The notes under the pieces were generated by a model. The model had not been told where the DNA came from. It saw only the letters and a program-made list of their open reading frames with translations, and ran no database searches. A DNA stretch of 64,000 nt from Pseudomonas syringae (lineage in GTDB: Bacteria; Pseudomonadota; Gammaproteobacteria; Pseudomonadales; Pseudomonadaceae). The position numbers were made by a program, and so were the translations under genes. The stretch is from positions 3,800,001 to 3,864,000 of the forward strand of contig NZ_CP066265.1 of the NCBI RefSeq assembly GCF_023278085.1, read 5' to 3'. Position 1 is the first letter of the stretch. Each line of letters opens with the position of its first letter. Below are positions 1-9,303 of this stretch, in pieces.

Positions 1-729
1 TTCGCTGGTTTTACCGAAGCGACGTTGGCGAGAAGCGAAATCTGCCAGCGCAGCGCGCATGGCATCGTGTTTGAAGTCCGGCCAGAACAGGTCGGAGAAG
101 TACAGCTCGGCATAGGCGAGCTGCCAAAGCAGGAAATTGCTGATGCGGTGCTCGCCACCAGTGCGAATGCACAGGTCCGGCAGCGGCAGATCACCGGTGG
201 CCAGACAGGCCTGCAGCAGCTCGGGCGTGATCTCGTCCGGCTGCAAATGCCCGGCCTGAACTTCGCGTGCCAGTCGTTGAGCGGCCTGTGCAATGTCCCA
301 CTGGCCGCCGTAATTGGCGGCAATCTGCAGCACGAAGCGACGATTGCCTGACGTGCGCACCTCGGCCTCACGCATCGCTGCCTGAAGTTCGGGATGAAAA
401 CGCGAACGATCGCCAATGATGCGCAGACTGATGTCATTTTCGTTCAAGCGCTTGGTTTCACGCCTCAAAGCCGTGAAAAACAGCTCCATCAGCGCTCCCA
501 CCTCTTCGGCGGGGCGCTGCCAGTTTTCACTGGAGAACGCGAACAACGTCAACACTTCGACCTTGGCTTCGGCACAGACCTCGATAACGGCACGCACAGC
601 GTCGACGCCCGCCTTGTGGCCTGCAACGCCTGGCAACAGACGCTTTTTCGCCCAGCGATTATTACCATCCATGATAATCGCGACGTGACGCGGCACCGAT
701 GAAGGTGCGGCCGGTTTTATTTTTTCCAT
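1..729 (-). CDS. uppS: Undecaprenyl diphosphate synthase (C-terminus cut by window edge)
   Basis: Cis-prenyltransferase that extends farnesyl diphosphate with isopentenyl diphosphate to make the C55 carrier for peptidoglycan and O-antigen. The frame starts at the ATG at 729 (MEKIKPAAP) and stays open to base 1, giving 243 visible codons of a family that is usually about 250 residues, so only a few C-terminal residues are missing. Visible family motifs are the MDGNNRWAKKR block near residue 20, holding the catalytic Asp and diphosphate-binding residues, and the RTGGEHRISNFLLWQ block near the C-terminus. It follows frr by 16 bases on the same strand, the usual pyrH-frr-uppS order, so the three are probably co-transcribed. 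Identity is secure; the missing end is only the window edge. Confidence 0.95.
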   Translation of the reverse strand, partial: MEKIKPAAPSSVPRHVAIIMDGNNRWAKKRLLPGVAGHKAGVDAVRAVIEVCAEAKVEVLTLFAFSSENWQRPAEEVGALMELFFTALRRETKRLNENDISLRIIGDRSRFHPELQAAMREAEVRTSGNRRFVLQIAANYGGQWDIAQAAQRLAREVQAGHLQPDEITPELLQACLATGDLPLPDLCIRTGGEHRISNFLLWQLAYAELYFSDLFWPDFKHDAMRAALADFASRQRRFGKTSE

Positions 730-745
730 GAAAGCGTCCGAAACC

Positions 746-1303
746 TTATACAGCCATCAGATCAGCTTCTTTCTGCTTCACAGCAGCTTCGATTTCCGCC
801 ACGAACTTGTCAGTCAGCTTCTGGACATCGTCTGCCGCACGACGCTCTTCGTCTTCGCTGATTTCCTTGTCCTTGACCAGGTCTTTCAACTGGCTCAGGG
901 CATCACGACGAATGTTGCGGACAGCAACGCGGGCATCTTCAGCAGCGTCGCGAGCCTGCTTGGTGAAGCCCTTGCGGGTTTCTTCAGTCAGCGCCGGCAT
1001 CGAGATAAGCAGCAGCTCGCCGAGGTTGGTCGGGTTGAAGCCCAGACCGGAGCTCTGGATAGCCTTGTCGACGGCCGCCAGCATGTTGCGCTCGAACGCC
1101 ACGACCTGCAGGGTGCGCGAGTCCTTGACGGTCACGTTGGCAACCTGGCTCAACGGCGTATCGGCACCGTAGTAAGGAACCATGACGCCACCCAGGATGC
1201 TTGGGTGTGCCTTGCCGGTACGGATCCGGGTGAAGGCGTGGGCCAGCGATTCCAGGCTCTTCTGCATGCGAACCTGAGCGTCTTTCTTGATTTCATTGAT
1301 CAT
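746..1303 (-). CDS. frr: Ribosome recycling factor
   Basis: Splits the post-termination ribosome together with EF-G so that subunits can be reused. At 185 residues it has the exact usual length of the family. The N-terminus ([20 protein letters not shown]) and the [10 protein letters not shown] segment are typical of the three-helix bundle domain. The ATG overlaps the TGA of pyrH (ATGA-type overlap at 1300-1303), which implies translational coupling with pyrH. Nothing unusual is seen. Confidence 0.97.
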   Translation of the reverse strand: MINEIKKDAQVRMQKSLESLAHAFTRIRTGKAHPSILGGVMVPYYGADTPLSQVANVTVKDSRTLQVVAFERNMLAAVDKAIQSSGLGFNPTNLGELLLISMPALTEETRKGFTKQARDAAEDARVAVRNIRRDALSQLKDLVKDKEISEDEERRAADDVQKLTDKFVAEIEAAVKQKEADLMAV

Positions 1304-2043
1304 TGTTGGGCTTCCTCGATCAGGGTTCCTTCAGCGCCACCATGGACGATATTCAGAAGGGCACCCGGCTTGTTCATGTTGAAGACGCGCAGCGGCATCT
1401 TGTGATCGCGACACAGACAGATAGCGGTCAGATCCATCACACCCAGCTTGCGATCCAGCACTTCATCGTAAGTCAGATGATCGAACTTCTCGGCATTCGG
1501 GTCCTTGAATGGATCTGCGGTGTACACACCATCGACCTTGGTCGCCTTGAGCACCACGTCGGCGTCGATCTCGATAGCGCGCAGGCACGCTGCCGAATCG
1601 GTGGTGAAGAACGGATTACCCGTACCCGCCGCGAAGATCACTACTTCCTTGGCGCTGAGATGGCGCATCGCCTTGCGACGATCATAGTGATCGGTGACGC
1701 CTACCATCGAAATGGCGGACATGACGATCGCTGTGATATTAGCGCGCTCGAGCGCATCGCGCATGGCCAGGGCGTTCATCACAGTGGCCAGCATGCCCAT
1801 GTGGTCGCCTGTTACCCGATCCATACCGGCAGCGCTCAGGGCTGCACCACGAAACAGGTTGCCGCCACCGATGACCAGACCGACCTGGACGCCGATACCG
1901 ACCAGTTGGCCGACTTCCAGCGCCATGCGGTCCAGAACCTTGGGGTCGATGCCGAACTCTTCGGAGCCCATGAGGGCCTCGCCGCTAAGCTTGAGTAGAA
2001 TGCGTTTATAGCGAGCCTGATAACCACTGCCCTGCTGAGCCAT
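1300..2043 (-). CDS. pyrH: UMP kinase
   Basis: Phosphorylates UMP to UDP with ATP in pyrimidine nucleotide synthesis, as a cytosolic hexamer of the amino acid kinase fold. The protein is 247 residues. The N-terminal [11 protein letters not shown] segment is the phosphate-binding region, [10 protein letters not shown] follows, and the [10 protein letters not shown] block is typical of bacterial PyrH rather than eukaryotic UMP/CMP kinases. Its stop overlaps the frr start. About 200 bases separate it from tsf upstream; that gap may hold its own promoter in addition to readthrough from rpsB-tsf. Confidence 0.97.
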   Translation of the reverse strand: MAQQGSGYQARYKRILLKLSGEALMGSEEFGIDPKVLDRMALEVGQLVGIGVQVGLVIGGGNLFRGAALSAAGMDRVTGDHMGMLATVMNALAMRDALERANITAIVMSAISMVGVTDHYDRRKAMRHLSAKEVVIFAAGTGNPFFTTDSAACLRAIEIDADVVLKATKVDGVYTADPFKDPNAEKFDHLTYDEVLDRKLGVMDLTAICLCRDHKMPLRVFNMNKPGALLNIVHGGAEGTLIEEAQQ

Positions 2044-2191
2044 TGCGAATCTCTCCTGCGGCGTTTTCTGAAAAAAATCTGTGCTGGCTATTTCAAGCCT
2101 GCGCTTACTTTAGCTCGACGCTGTGCGAGCGTCGGGAGAATGCAGCCTTGCGGGCACAATCTCCAAGGAAAAAATTCCTTTGCTCTTTCGA

Positions 2192-2227
2192 CAAAGAGGC
2201 CGCACGCGTGAGCGGGCAGCCTCTTTG
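2192..2227 (-). terminator. Hairpin between tsf and pyrH
   Basis: The 9-bp arms at 2192-2200 and 2219-2227 (CAAAGAGGC and its complement) are perfectly inverted. No long U-tract follows directly on the minus strand, but a second palindrome with a T-rich loop lies at 2165-2180. It could partly terminate the rpsB-tsf transcript before pyrH. The role is inferred from position only. Confidence 0.4.
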
Positions 2228-2250
2228 GGGCGACAGTTTGAAAAACCGTC

Positions 2251-3114
2251 TTACTGCTTGGCGGCAGCCAGCTGGGCGGCAACTTCGTCAGCGAAGTTGT
2301 CGACCGGCTTCTCGATGCCTTCGCCTACTTTGAAGTAGGTGAAAGAAACGATTTCAGCGCCAGCTTTCTTGGCCAGTTCACCGACCTTGACTTCCGGGTT
2401 CTTGACGAACGCCTGCTCGACCAGGCTGGCTTCTGCCAGGAACTTGGTGATACGACCGCCAACCATCTTCTCGACGATTTCAGCCGGCTTGCCTTTGATC
2501 TTGTCTTCGTTCAATTGCAGGAAGACATTCTTCTCGCGCTCGATCGCTTCGGCAGAAACTTCCGAAGGGAACAGGAACTCAGGGTTGCTCGCCGCTACGT
2601 GCATGGCGATGTCTTTAGCCAGATCGACGTTGCCGCCTTTCAGGGTCACAACCACACCGATCTTGTTGCCGTGCAGGTAAGTACCTACCACGTCACCTTC
2701 GATGCGCTTCAGACGACGAATGTTGACGTTTTCGCCAACCTTGCCGACCAGTACCAGACGTGCTGCTTCCTGAGCTTCGATCAGCGGAGCAACGTCGGTC
2801 ATTTTGTCAGCAAAGGCTTTTTCGACGCTGGCAGCGACGAAGTTCTTGAAGTCGTCCTGCAAGGCCAGGAAGTCGGTCTGCGAGTTGACTTCGATGATGA
2901 CAGCAGCCTTGCCGTCGTCCTTGATGGCGATGGCGCCTTCAGCAGCCACGTTGCCTGCTTTCTTGGCAGCCTTGATGGCGCCGGAAGCACGCATGTCGTC
3001 GATTGCCTTTTCGATGTCGCCGCCAGCCTTGGTCAAGGCCTTTTTGCAATCCATCATGCCTTCGCCGGTACGCTCGCGCAGTTCTTTGACCAACGCTGCA
3101 GTAATCTCTGCCAT
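2251..3114 (-). CDS. tsf: Elongation factor Ts
   Basis: Guanine nucleotide exchange factor that regenerates EF-Tu-GTP. At 287 residues it is a little longer than E. coli EF-Ts (283), which is normal for Pseudomonas. The N-terminal UBA-like domain (MAEITAALVKELRERTGEGM, then MDCKKAL) and the core SQTDFLALQDDF segment, equivalent to the TDF-containing contact with EF-Tu, are visible. It lies downstream of rpsB on the same strand with a 190-base gap that contains two hairpins, the classic rpsB-tsf arrangement in which EF-Ts output is tuned by partial termination. Confidence 0.97.
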   Translation of the reverse strand: MAEITAALVKELRERTGEGMMDCKKALTKAGGDIEKAIDDMRASGAIKAAKKAGNVAAEGAIAIKDDGKAAVIIEVNSQTDFLALQDDFKNFVAASVEKAFADKMTDVAPLIEAQEAARLVLVGKVGENVNIRRLKRIEGDVVGTYLHGNKIGVVVTLKGGNVDLAKDIAMHVAASNPEFLFPSEVSAEAIEREKNVFLQLNEDKIKGKPAEIVEKMVGGRITKFLAEASLVEQAFVKNPEVKVGELAKKAGAEIVSFTYFKVGEGIEKPVDNFADEVAAQLAAAKQ

Positions 3115-3250
3115 TTCAAAATCCTCTTGGATAGGTCTTCAACCATTCCACCCGGCTGCCCGGGCGTGCAATTCTTGAAAAATCAGGGTGGCAGCAACAC
3201 ATGACAACAAGGCCGTGGCTGCAAGCCGACAAATCATTTCCGAGGTGGCA

Positions 3251-3273
3251 AAAAGGGGGCTAAGCCCCCTTTT
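3251..3273. terminator. GC-rich hairpin with flanking A and T runs in the rpsB-tsf gap
   Basis: Arms at 3251-3260 and 3264-3273 form a 10-bp perfect stem (AAAAGGGGGC) with a 3-base loop. Its A/T ends supply a U-run on either strand. On the minus strand it lies after rpsB and before tsf, so it looks like an attenuating terminator inside the operon. How strongly it terminates cannot be judged from sequence alone. Confidence 0.65.
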
Positions 3274-3280
3274 CGCGTAC

Positions 3281-3307
3281 TGAGTAAACGCCAGGCGTTT
3301 TTACTCA
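3281..3307 (-). repeat. Hairpin overlapping the rpsB stop codon
   Basis: Outer arms TGAGTAAA (3281-3288) and TTTACTCA (3300-3307), with inner ACGCC/GGCGT pairing, form a stem-loop that includes the rpsB TGA at 3305-3307. It lies just upstream (in the sense of rpsB transcription) of the stronger hairpin at 3251-3273. The pair may act together in attenuation or in 3' end protection. Confidence 0.5.
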
Positions 3308-4048
3308 GCCTTCTACAGCTGCTGCAGCTGGAGCTTCTTCGACGAAGACGTCGGTGCCGCCAGCAACATTGTTACGACCACGGATAACAGCGTCAGCCAT
3401 CGAACCCATGTACAGCTGGATAGCGCGGATTGCGTCATCGTTGCCCGGGATGATGTAGTCAACGCCTTCCGGGCTGCTGTTGGTATCGACAACGCCGATA
3501 ACCGGGATGCCCAGCTTGTTGGCTTCGGTGATCGCGATGCGCTCGTGATCAACGTCGATAACGAACAGTGCGTCTGGCAGACCGCCCATGTCCTTGATAC
3601 CACCCAGGCTGCGATCCAGTTTTTCCAGATCACGGGTGCGCATCAGGGCTTCTTTCTTGGTCAGCTTGGCGAAAGTACCGTCTTCGGACTGTACTTCCAG
3701 CTCGCGCAGACGTTTGATCGACTGACGGATGGTCTTGAAGTTGGTCAGCATGCCGCCCAACCAGCGATGGTCGACGTACGGCGAACCGCAACGTGCTGCT
3801 TCTTCAGCAACGATCTTGCCAGCGGAACGCTTGGTGCCGACGAACAGAATCTTGTTTTTGCCCGAAGCCAGGCGCTCAACGAAAGTCAAAGCTTCGTTGA
3901 ACATAGGCAGGGTTTTTTCAAGGTTGATGATGTGGATCTTGTTACGCGCGCCGAAAATGTACTTACCCATTTTCGGGTTCCAGTAACGGGTTTGGTGACC
4001 GAAGTGCACACCGGCCTTCAGCATATCGCGCATATTGACTTGGGACAT
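3305..4048 (-). CDS. rpsB: 30S ribosomal protein S2
   Basis: Structural protein of the small ribosomal subunit, required for S1 binding. I chose the start [20 protein letters not shown] at 4048, giving 247 residues. The frame stays open for 20 codons further upstream to 4108, but that stretch does not look like S2. The [13 protein letters not shown] and FVGTKRSA blocks are diagnostic. It is the first gene of the rpsB-tsf unit and is divergent from map. In E. coli S2 represses its own operon through the leader; a long leader is present here too, but no specific fold was worked out. Confidence 0.97.
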   Translation of the reverse strand: MSQVNMRDMLKAGVHFGHQTRYWNPKMGKYIFGARNKIHIINLEKTLPMFNEALTFVERLASGKNKILFVGTKRSAGKIVAEEAARCGSPYVDHRWLGGMLTNFKTIRQSIKRLRELEVQSEDGTFAKLTKKEALMRTRDLEKLDRSLGGIKDMGGLPDALFVIDVDHERIAITEANKLGIPVIGVVDTNSSPEGVDYIIPGNDDAIRAIQLYMGSMADAVIRGRNNVAGGTDVFVEEAPAAAAVEG

Positions 4049-4385
4049 GATAGTTCCTTGATAAGTCGGGTTAGGCCTCCACGTATCCCAATGACCAACC
4101 AGTGGCATAAAGCCAAGGGCACCCAGGTCATCGTGTCGACACGTGTGTGGGTTTGTGCTTCGAAGGCGGACCTTGGAAAGCGGCGCATTTTATATCACAA
4201 AAGGGAAGAGAACGGAACTCCCATCAAGTTCTTGTTTTACTTTGTATTTAGTCGCCTCCGCCATGAGCCATCGAATGCCTGCAGGAACGCCTATAGAAGG
4301 AAGCGATGATCACCCGGCGCAGGCGGTCTGATAGAATTGCGGCTTTGCGCACCAGCCGCGTGCCAGCCACGTCGAGAGATTCTGT
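4049..4385. promoter_or_regulatory. Divergent rpsB / map regulatory region
   Basis: A 337-base gene-free gap between the divergent rpsB and map starts. It holds the rpsB leader (about 130 bases) and the promoters of both genes. Apart from the rpsB promoter candidate listed separately, I see no repeat or RNA gene here. A TAGAAT element near 4330 could be the map -10 box, but no convincing -35 box goes with it. Confidence 0.5.
4189..4217 (-). promoter_or_regulatory. Candidate sigma-70 promoter of rpsB
   Basis: On the minus strand a TATAAA -10 box (4194-4189) lies 17 bases from TTCCGT (4217-4212) as a weak -35 box, followed by a GC-rich discriminator as expected for a stringently controlled ribosomal promoter. 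It predicts an rpsB leader of roughly 130 bases. Spacing and position are good; the -35 match is poor. Confidence 0.4.
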
Positions 4386-5168
4386 ATGACCATCACCCTC
4401 AAAACTCCGGAAGACATCGAAAAGATGCGCATCGCCGGCCGTCTGGCCGCCGAGGTTCTGGAAATGATCGCCCCCTACGTCAAGCCCGGCGTGACCACCG
4501 AAGAGCTCGATCGCATCTGCCATGACTATATCGTCAACGAACAGAAGGCGATTCCGGCTCCGCTGAATTACCGGGGCTTCCCCAAGTCGATCTGTACGTC
4601 GATCAATCAGGTGGTCTGCCACGGCATCCCGAGCGACAAGAAGCTCAAGGACGGCGATTCGCTGAACATCGACGTTACCGTCATCAAGGACGGCTACCAC
4701 GGCGACACCAGCAGAATGTTCCATGTCGGCACCGTCCCGGTGTGGGCCGAACGTCTGTCGAAAGTGACTCAGGAATGCCTGTACAAGGCCATCGAGATCG
4801 TCAAGCCGGGGACTCACCTGGGTGACATCGGCGCCATCATCCAGAAACACGCGGAAAAGAACGGCTTTTCTGTGGTGCGCGACTTCTGCGGCCATGGCAT
4901 TGGCAAGGTGTTTCACGAAGAGCCGCAGATCATGCACTTCGGCGAAGCAGGCACCGGCATCCAGCTGAAGGAAGGCATGACCTTCACCATCGAGCCCATG
5001 ATCAATCAGGGCCGCCCGGAAACCAAGATTCTTGGCGATGGCTGGACGGCCATCACCAAGGACCGCAAACTTTCGGCGCAATGGGAACACACGCTGCTGG
5101 TGACCGCCGACGGTTACGAAATCTTCACTTTACGCAGCGACGACACCATTGCACAAAAGGCTCCCTGA
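4386..5168 (+). CDS. map: Type I methionine aminopeptidase
   Basis: Removes the initiator methionine from nascent proteins after deformylation. The protein is 260 residues with the five metal ligands of the pita-bread fold in recognisable motifs: Asp in NIDVTVIKDGYHGDTS (two ligands), His in GHGIGKVFHEEP, Glu in FTIEPM and Glu in QWEHT. It is divergent from rpsB and 66 bases upstream of glnD, an order conserved in gammaproteobacteria. Nothing unusual is seen. Confidence 0.97.
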   Translation: MTITLKTPEDIEKMRIAGRLAAEVLEMIAPYVKPGVTTEELDRICHDYIVNEQKAIPAPLNYRGFPKSICTSINQVVCHGIPSDKKLKDGDSLNIDVTVIKDGYHGDTSRMFHVGTVPVWAERLSKVTQECLYKAIEIVKPGTHLGDIGAIIQKHAEKNGFSVVRDFCGHGIGKVFHEEPQIMHFGEAGTGIQLKEGMTFTIEPMINQGRPETKILGDGWTAITKDRKLSAQWEHTLLVTADGYEIFTLRSDDTIAQKAP

Positions 5169-5234
5169 CCCGAGTCTGCATGGCTGAATACCCGATTGAA
5201 CACCCGCACCGCCCGACATGAGGAATGCAGCTCC

Positions 5235-7931
5235 ATGCCGCAAGTAGACCCAGACCTGTTCGATCGCGGCCAGTTCCAGGCTGAACTGGCCTTGAAAGCC
5301 AGCCCCATCGCGGCTTTCAAGAAAGCCATCCGCCGCGCCAGAGAAGTGCTAGATGAGCGTTTCAGGGCGGGCCGTGACATTCGGCGGCTGATCGAGGATC
5401 GGGCCTGGTTCGTGGACAACATCCTGCAAAAGGCCTGGGACCAGTTCAACTGGAGCGAGGACGCTGACATCGCGCTGCTGGCGGTAGGCGGTTATGGCCG
5501 TGGCGAACTGCACCCCTATTCGGACATCGATCTGCTTATCCTGCTGGACAGCGACGACCACGAGGTCTTCCGCGAGCCTATCGAGGGTTTTCTCACGCTG
5601 CTGTGGGACATTGGCCTGGAGGTCGGGCAAAGCGTGCGTTCTGTCGATGAGTGCGCCCAGGAAGGGCGGGCTGATCTGACGGTCATCACCAACCTGATGG
5701 AAAGCCGCACCATCGCCGGGCCTGAACACCTGCGCCAACGCATGCTGGAAGTCACCAGCACGCGGCATATGTGGCCGAGCAAGGATTTCTTCCTGGCCAA
5801 GCACGCAGAGCAGAAAAAGCGCCATCACAAGTACAACGACACTGAATACAACCTGGAGCCCAACGTCAAAGGCTCCCCCGGCGGGCTGCGGGATATCCAG
5901 ACCATTCTCTGGGTTGCACGGCGCCAGTACGGCACGCTGAACCTGCACGCCCTGGCAGGCGAAGGTTTTCTGCTGGGCAGTGAAAACGCGTTGCTCGCCT
6001 CCTCTCAGGAATTCCTCTGGAAAGTGCGCTATGCGCTGCACATGCTGGCCGGACGTTCCGAAGACCGGCTGCTGTTCGACTACCAGCGCAGCATCGCCAG
6101 CCTGCTGGGCTATGAAGACAATGACGCCAAGCTCGCCATCGAGCGCTTCATGCAGAAGTACTATCGCGTGGTCATGAGCATCGCCGAACTGAGCGACCTG
6201 ATCATCCAGCACTTCGAGGAAGTGATTCTTTCCGAGGACAGTGGTACGCCGCAGCCGATCAATTCGCGCTTCCAGCTGCATGACGGCTATATAGAAGCAA
6301 CCCATGCGCACGTGTTCCAGCGCACTCCGTTCGCCATGCTCGAAATCTTTGTGCTGATGGCCCAGCATCCGGAGATCAAGGGGGTACGCGCCGATACCAT
6401 TCGCCTGTTGCGCGAGCACCGGCACCTGATCAACGACGACTTCCGCAACGATATCCGCAATACCAGCCTGTTCATCGAGCTGTTCAAATGCGAGATGGGC
6501 ATTCATCGCAACCTGCGACGCATGAACCGCTACGGCATTCTCGGCCTTTATCTGCCGGAGTTCGGCCATATCGTGGGGCAGATGCAGCACGACCTGTTCC
6601 ACATCTATACCGTCGATGCGCACACGCTGAATCTGATCAAGCACCTGCGCAAGCTGCAATACACCGAAGTGTCGGAGAAATTTCCACTGGCCAGCAAGAT
6701 CATGGCTCGCCTGCCCAAGGCAGAGCTTATCTACCTGGCCGGGCTCTACCACGACATCGGCAAGGGTCGTGGCGGCGATCATTCGGAGCTGGGCGCAGTG
6801 GACGCGCAAGCGTTCGGCAAGCGCCATCAACTGCCTGACTGGGACACCCGGCTGATCGTCTGGCTTGTGAGCAACCACCTTGTGATGTCGACCACTGCAC
6901 AGCGCAAGGACTTGTCCGACCCGCAGGTCATTCATGATTTCGCCCAGTTCGTCGGTGACGAAGTGCATCTGGATTATCTGTATGTGCTGACCGTCGCCGA
7001 CATCAACGCGACCAATCCGACCCTGTGGAATTCATGGCGCGCCAGCCTGTTGCGCCAGCTGTATACCGAAACCAAGCGCGCCCTGCGTCGCGGTCTGGAA
7101 AACCCGGTCGACCGTGAAGAGCAGATCCGCCGCACGCAGATCGCAGCACTGGATATCCTGGTGCGCAACGGCACCGATCCCGATGATGTCGAGCAGCTAT
7201 GGTCGGCACTGGGTGACGATTACTTCCTGCGCCACACCGCCGGTGACGTGGCATGGCACAGCGACGCCATCCTGCAGCAACCCGCCGATGGCGGCCCGCT
7301 GGTGCTGATCAAGGAAACCACTCAGCGCGAATTCGAGGGTGGCACACAGATCTTCATTTACGCACCGGATCAGCACGACTTCTTCGCGGTGACCGTAGCG
7401 GCGATGGACCAGTTGAACCTGAACATTCACGATGCGCGCATCATTACCTCCAGCAGCCAGTTCACACTCGACACCTACATCGTGCTGGATCACGAAGGCG
7501 GCTCGATCGGCAACAATCCGGAGCGCATTCAGGATATCCGCGACGGCCTGACTGAAGCCCTGCACAACCCGGATGATTACCCGACGATCATCAAGCGACG
7601 CGTGCCCCGCCAGCTCAAGCACTTCGCGTTTGCGCCGCAGGTCACCATTCACAACGATGCGCAGCGCCCGGTGACTGTACTGGAACTGCTGGCCCCGGAC
7701 CGACCCGGCCTGCTGGCCCGGGTCGGCAAGATCTTCCTGGAGTTCGACCTGTCCCTGCAGAACGCCAAGATTGCGACCCTGGGCGAACGCGTGGAAGACG
7801 TTTTCTTCATCACCGACGCCCACAATCAGCCCCTGTCCGATCCGCAACTGTGCAGCCAGTTGCAGGAAGCAATCGTCAAGCAACTGAGCGTCAATCCGGA
7901 CGCTGGCGGCGATCTGCGGATCAGCATATGA
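5235..7931 (+). CDS. glnD: Bifunctional PII uridylyltransferase / uridylyl-removing enzyme
   Basis: Primary nitrogen sensor: it uridylylates PII proteins when glutamine is low and removes UMP when glutamine is high. I chose the start [10 protein letters not shown] at 5235, giving 898 residues as usual in Pseudomonas; an upstream in-frame ATG at 5196 would add 13 residues unlike the family. Domains in order are the nucleotidyltransferase with [17 protein letters not shown] (active-site Asp pair), a linker region, the HD phosphohydrolase with [16 protein letters not shown], and two C-terminal ACT domains (around residues 705-790 and 815-890) that sense glutamine. Two dap genes and a reductase follow. 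Confidence 0.97.
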   Translation: MPQVDPDLFDRGQFQAELALKASPIAAFKKAIRRAREVLDERFRAGRDIRRLIEDRAWFVDNILQKAWDQFNWSEDADIALLAVGGYGRGELHPYSDIDLLILLDSDDHEVFREPIEGFLTLLWDIGLEVGQSVRSVDECAQEGRADLTVITNLMESRTIAGPEHLRQRMLEVTSTRHMWPSKDFFLAKHAEQKKRHHKYNDTEYNLEPNVKGSPGGLRDIQTILWVARRQYGTLNLHALAGEGFLLGSENALLASSQEFLWKVRYALHMLAGRSEDRLLFDYQRSIASLLGYEDNDAKLAIERFMQKYYRVVMSIAELSDLIIQHFEEVILSEDSGTPQPINSRFQLHDGYIEATHAHVFQRTPFAMLEIFVLMAQHPEIKGVRADTIRLLREHRHLINDDFRNDIRNTSLFIELFKCEMGIHRNLRRMNRYGILGLYLPEFGHIVGQMQHDLFHIYTVDAHTLNLIKHLRKLQYTEVSEKFPLASKIMARLPKAELIYLAGLYHDIGKGRGGDHSELGAVDAQAFGKRHQLPDWDTRLIVWLVSNHLVMSTTAQRKDLSDPQVIHDFAQFVGDEVHLDYLYVLTVADINATNPTLWNSWRASLLRQLYTETKRALRRGLENPVDREEQIRRTQIAALDILVRNGTDPDDVEQLWSALGDDYFLRHTAGDVAWHSDAILQQPADGGPLVLIKETTQREFEGGTQIFIYAPDQHDFFAVTVAAMDQLNLNIHDARIITSSSQFTLDTYIVLDHEGGSIGNNPERIQDIRDGLTEALHNPDDYPTIIKRRVPRQLKHFAFAPQVTIHNDAQRPVTVLELLAPDRPGLLARVGKIFLEFDLSLQNAKIATLGERVEDVFFITDAHNQPLSDPQLCSQLQEAIVKQLSVNPDAGGDLRISI

Positions 7932-7982
7932 ACACTCGACCACACGAATCGGCTCAACGAAGCTCATCGAGGAACACGCTCC

Positions 7983-9176
7983 ATGAATAACGCCATGCAA
8001 CTGCTTCAGCCCTACCCTTTCGAGAAGCTTCGCGCTTTGCTGGGCGGCGTGACGCCTAACCCGGAAAAACGCCCGGTGGCGCTGTCGATTGGTGAGCCGA
8101 AGCACCGCTCACCGGATTTCGTTGCCAAGGCGCTCGCCGACAATCTCGATCAGATGGCGGTTTACCCGACCACATTGGGCATTCCTGCGCTGCGCGAGGC
8201 GATTGCCGGCTGGTGCAGCCGCCGCTTCGGCGTGCCTGAAGAGTGGATGGATCCGGCGCGCAACGTACTGCCGGTCAACGGTACCCGCGAGGCGCTGTTT
8301 GCATTTACCCAAACCGTGGTCAATCGCGGCGAAGACGCTCTGGTGGTCAGTCCGAACCCTTTTTATCAGATCTACGAAGGCGCCGCGTTTCTGGCTGGCG
8401 CCAAGCCGCACTATCTGCCGTGCCTGGACCAGAACGGCTTCAACCCTGATTTCGACGCAGTCAGCCCGGACATCTGGCAACGCTGCCAGATTCTGTTCCT
8501 GTGCTCGCCGGGCAACCCGACCGGCGCGCTGATTCCGGTCGAAACGCTGAAAAAGCTGATTGCACTGGCCGATCAGTACGATTTCGTGATTGCCGCTGAC
8601 GAATGCTACAGCGAGCTGTACTTCGACGAACAGACGCCGCCGCCGGGCCTGCTCAGTGCCTGCGTGGAGCTTGGCCGCAAGGATTTCAAGCGCTGCGTGG
8701 TATTCCACAGCCTGTCCAAGCGCTCCAACCTGCCGGGGCTGCGCTCCGGTTTCGTCGCCGGGGATGCCGAGATACTCAAGGCGTTCCTGCTGTATCGCAC
8801 CTACCATGGCTGCGCCATGCCGGTTCAGACTCAACTGGCCAGCATCGCCGCCTGGAACGACGAAGCCCATGTGCGTGCCAACCGGGACCTGTACCGCGAG
8901 AAATTCGACGCGGTGCTCGATATCCTGGCCCCGGTGCTGGACGTGCAGCGCCCGGACGGCGGGTTTTACCTGTGGCCAAACGTGGGCACCGACGACGCCG
9001 CGTTTTGCCGCGACCTGTTCGTTGACCAGCACGTCACCGCAGTGCCGGGCTCGTATTTGTCGCGGGAAGTGGACGGCGTCAACCCGGGTGCCGGACGAGT
9101 ACGACTGGCACTGGTCGCGCCGTTGGCCGAGTGCATCGAGGCCGCCGAGCGTATCCGCGCCTTTCTGAGCAAGTAA
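7983..9176 (+). CDS. dapC: Succinyldiaminopimelate transaminase
   Basis: PLP-dependent class I/II aminotransferase that converts N-succinyl-2-amino-6-oxopimelate to N-succinyl-LL-diaminopimelate in lysine and meso-DAP synthesis. It is 397 residues. The Schiff-base lysine lies in SLSKRSNLPGLRSGF, and NPGNP-type and DECYSELYF motifs are present. The assignment to DapC rather than another aminotransferase rests on the neighbourhood: glnD before it and dapD soon after, with dapE further on. It ends at a hairpin at 9195-9221. Confidence 0.92.
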   Translation: MNNAMQLLQPYPFEKLRALLGGVTPNPEKRPVALSIGEPKHRSPDFVAKALADNLDQMAVYPTTLGIPALREAIAGWCSRRFGVPEEWMDPARNVLPVNGTREALFAFTQTVVNRGEDALVVSPNPFYQIYEGAAFLAGAKPHYLPCLDQNGFNPDFDAVSPDIWQRCQILFLCSPGNPTGALIPVETLKKLIALADQYDFVIAADECYSELYFDEQTPPPGLLSACVELGRKDFKRCVVFHSLSKRSNLPGLRSGFVAGDAEILKAFLLYRTYHGCAMPVQTQLASIAAWNDEAHVRANRDLYREKFDAVLDILAPVLDVQRPDGGFYLWPNVGTDDAAFCRDLFVDQHVTAVPGSYLSREVDGVNPGAGRVRLALVAPLAECIEAAERIRAFLSK

Positions 9177-9194
9177 AGAAAATCCACAGAATCG

Positions 9195-9221
9195 CCCCGC
9201 CGCACGCAATGTGCGGCAGGG
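9195..9221 (+). terminator. Hairpin after dapC
   Basis: A 7-bp GCCGCAC / GTGCGGC stem (9199-9205 with 9211-9217), extended by three outer G-C pairs past a mismatch, with a 5-base loop. The following TAATTAGTT is only weakly U-rich. It lies 18 bases after the dapC stop and probably separates it from the peptidase gene. Confidence 0.5.
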
Positions 9222-9303
9222 TAATTAGTTACCACCTGCCACGTCCCGCCTGAACATACCTTGAACCTTCATTTTTTCTGCTTCCGGTCGGGAGCGTATC
9301 GCC

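Noticed and set aside
5349..6968. 539-codon open frame antisense to glnD
   Set aside because: It mirrors the codon structure of glnD on the other strand, as is common in GC-rich DNA, and its product resembles no family.
9177..9303. hrp box upstream of the metallopeptidase
   Set aside because: I looked for GGAACC with 15-16 bases before CCAC and found no acceptable match here or before the NEL gene at 46950.
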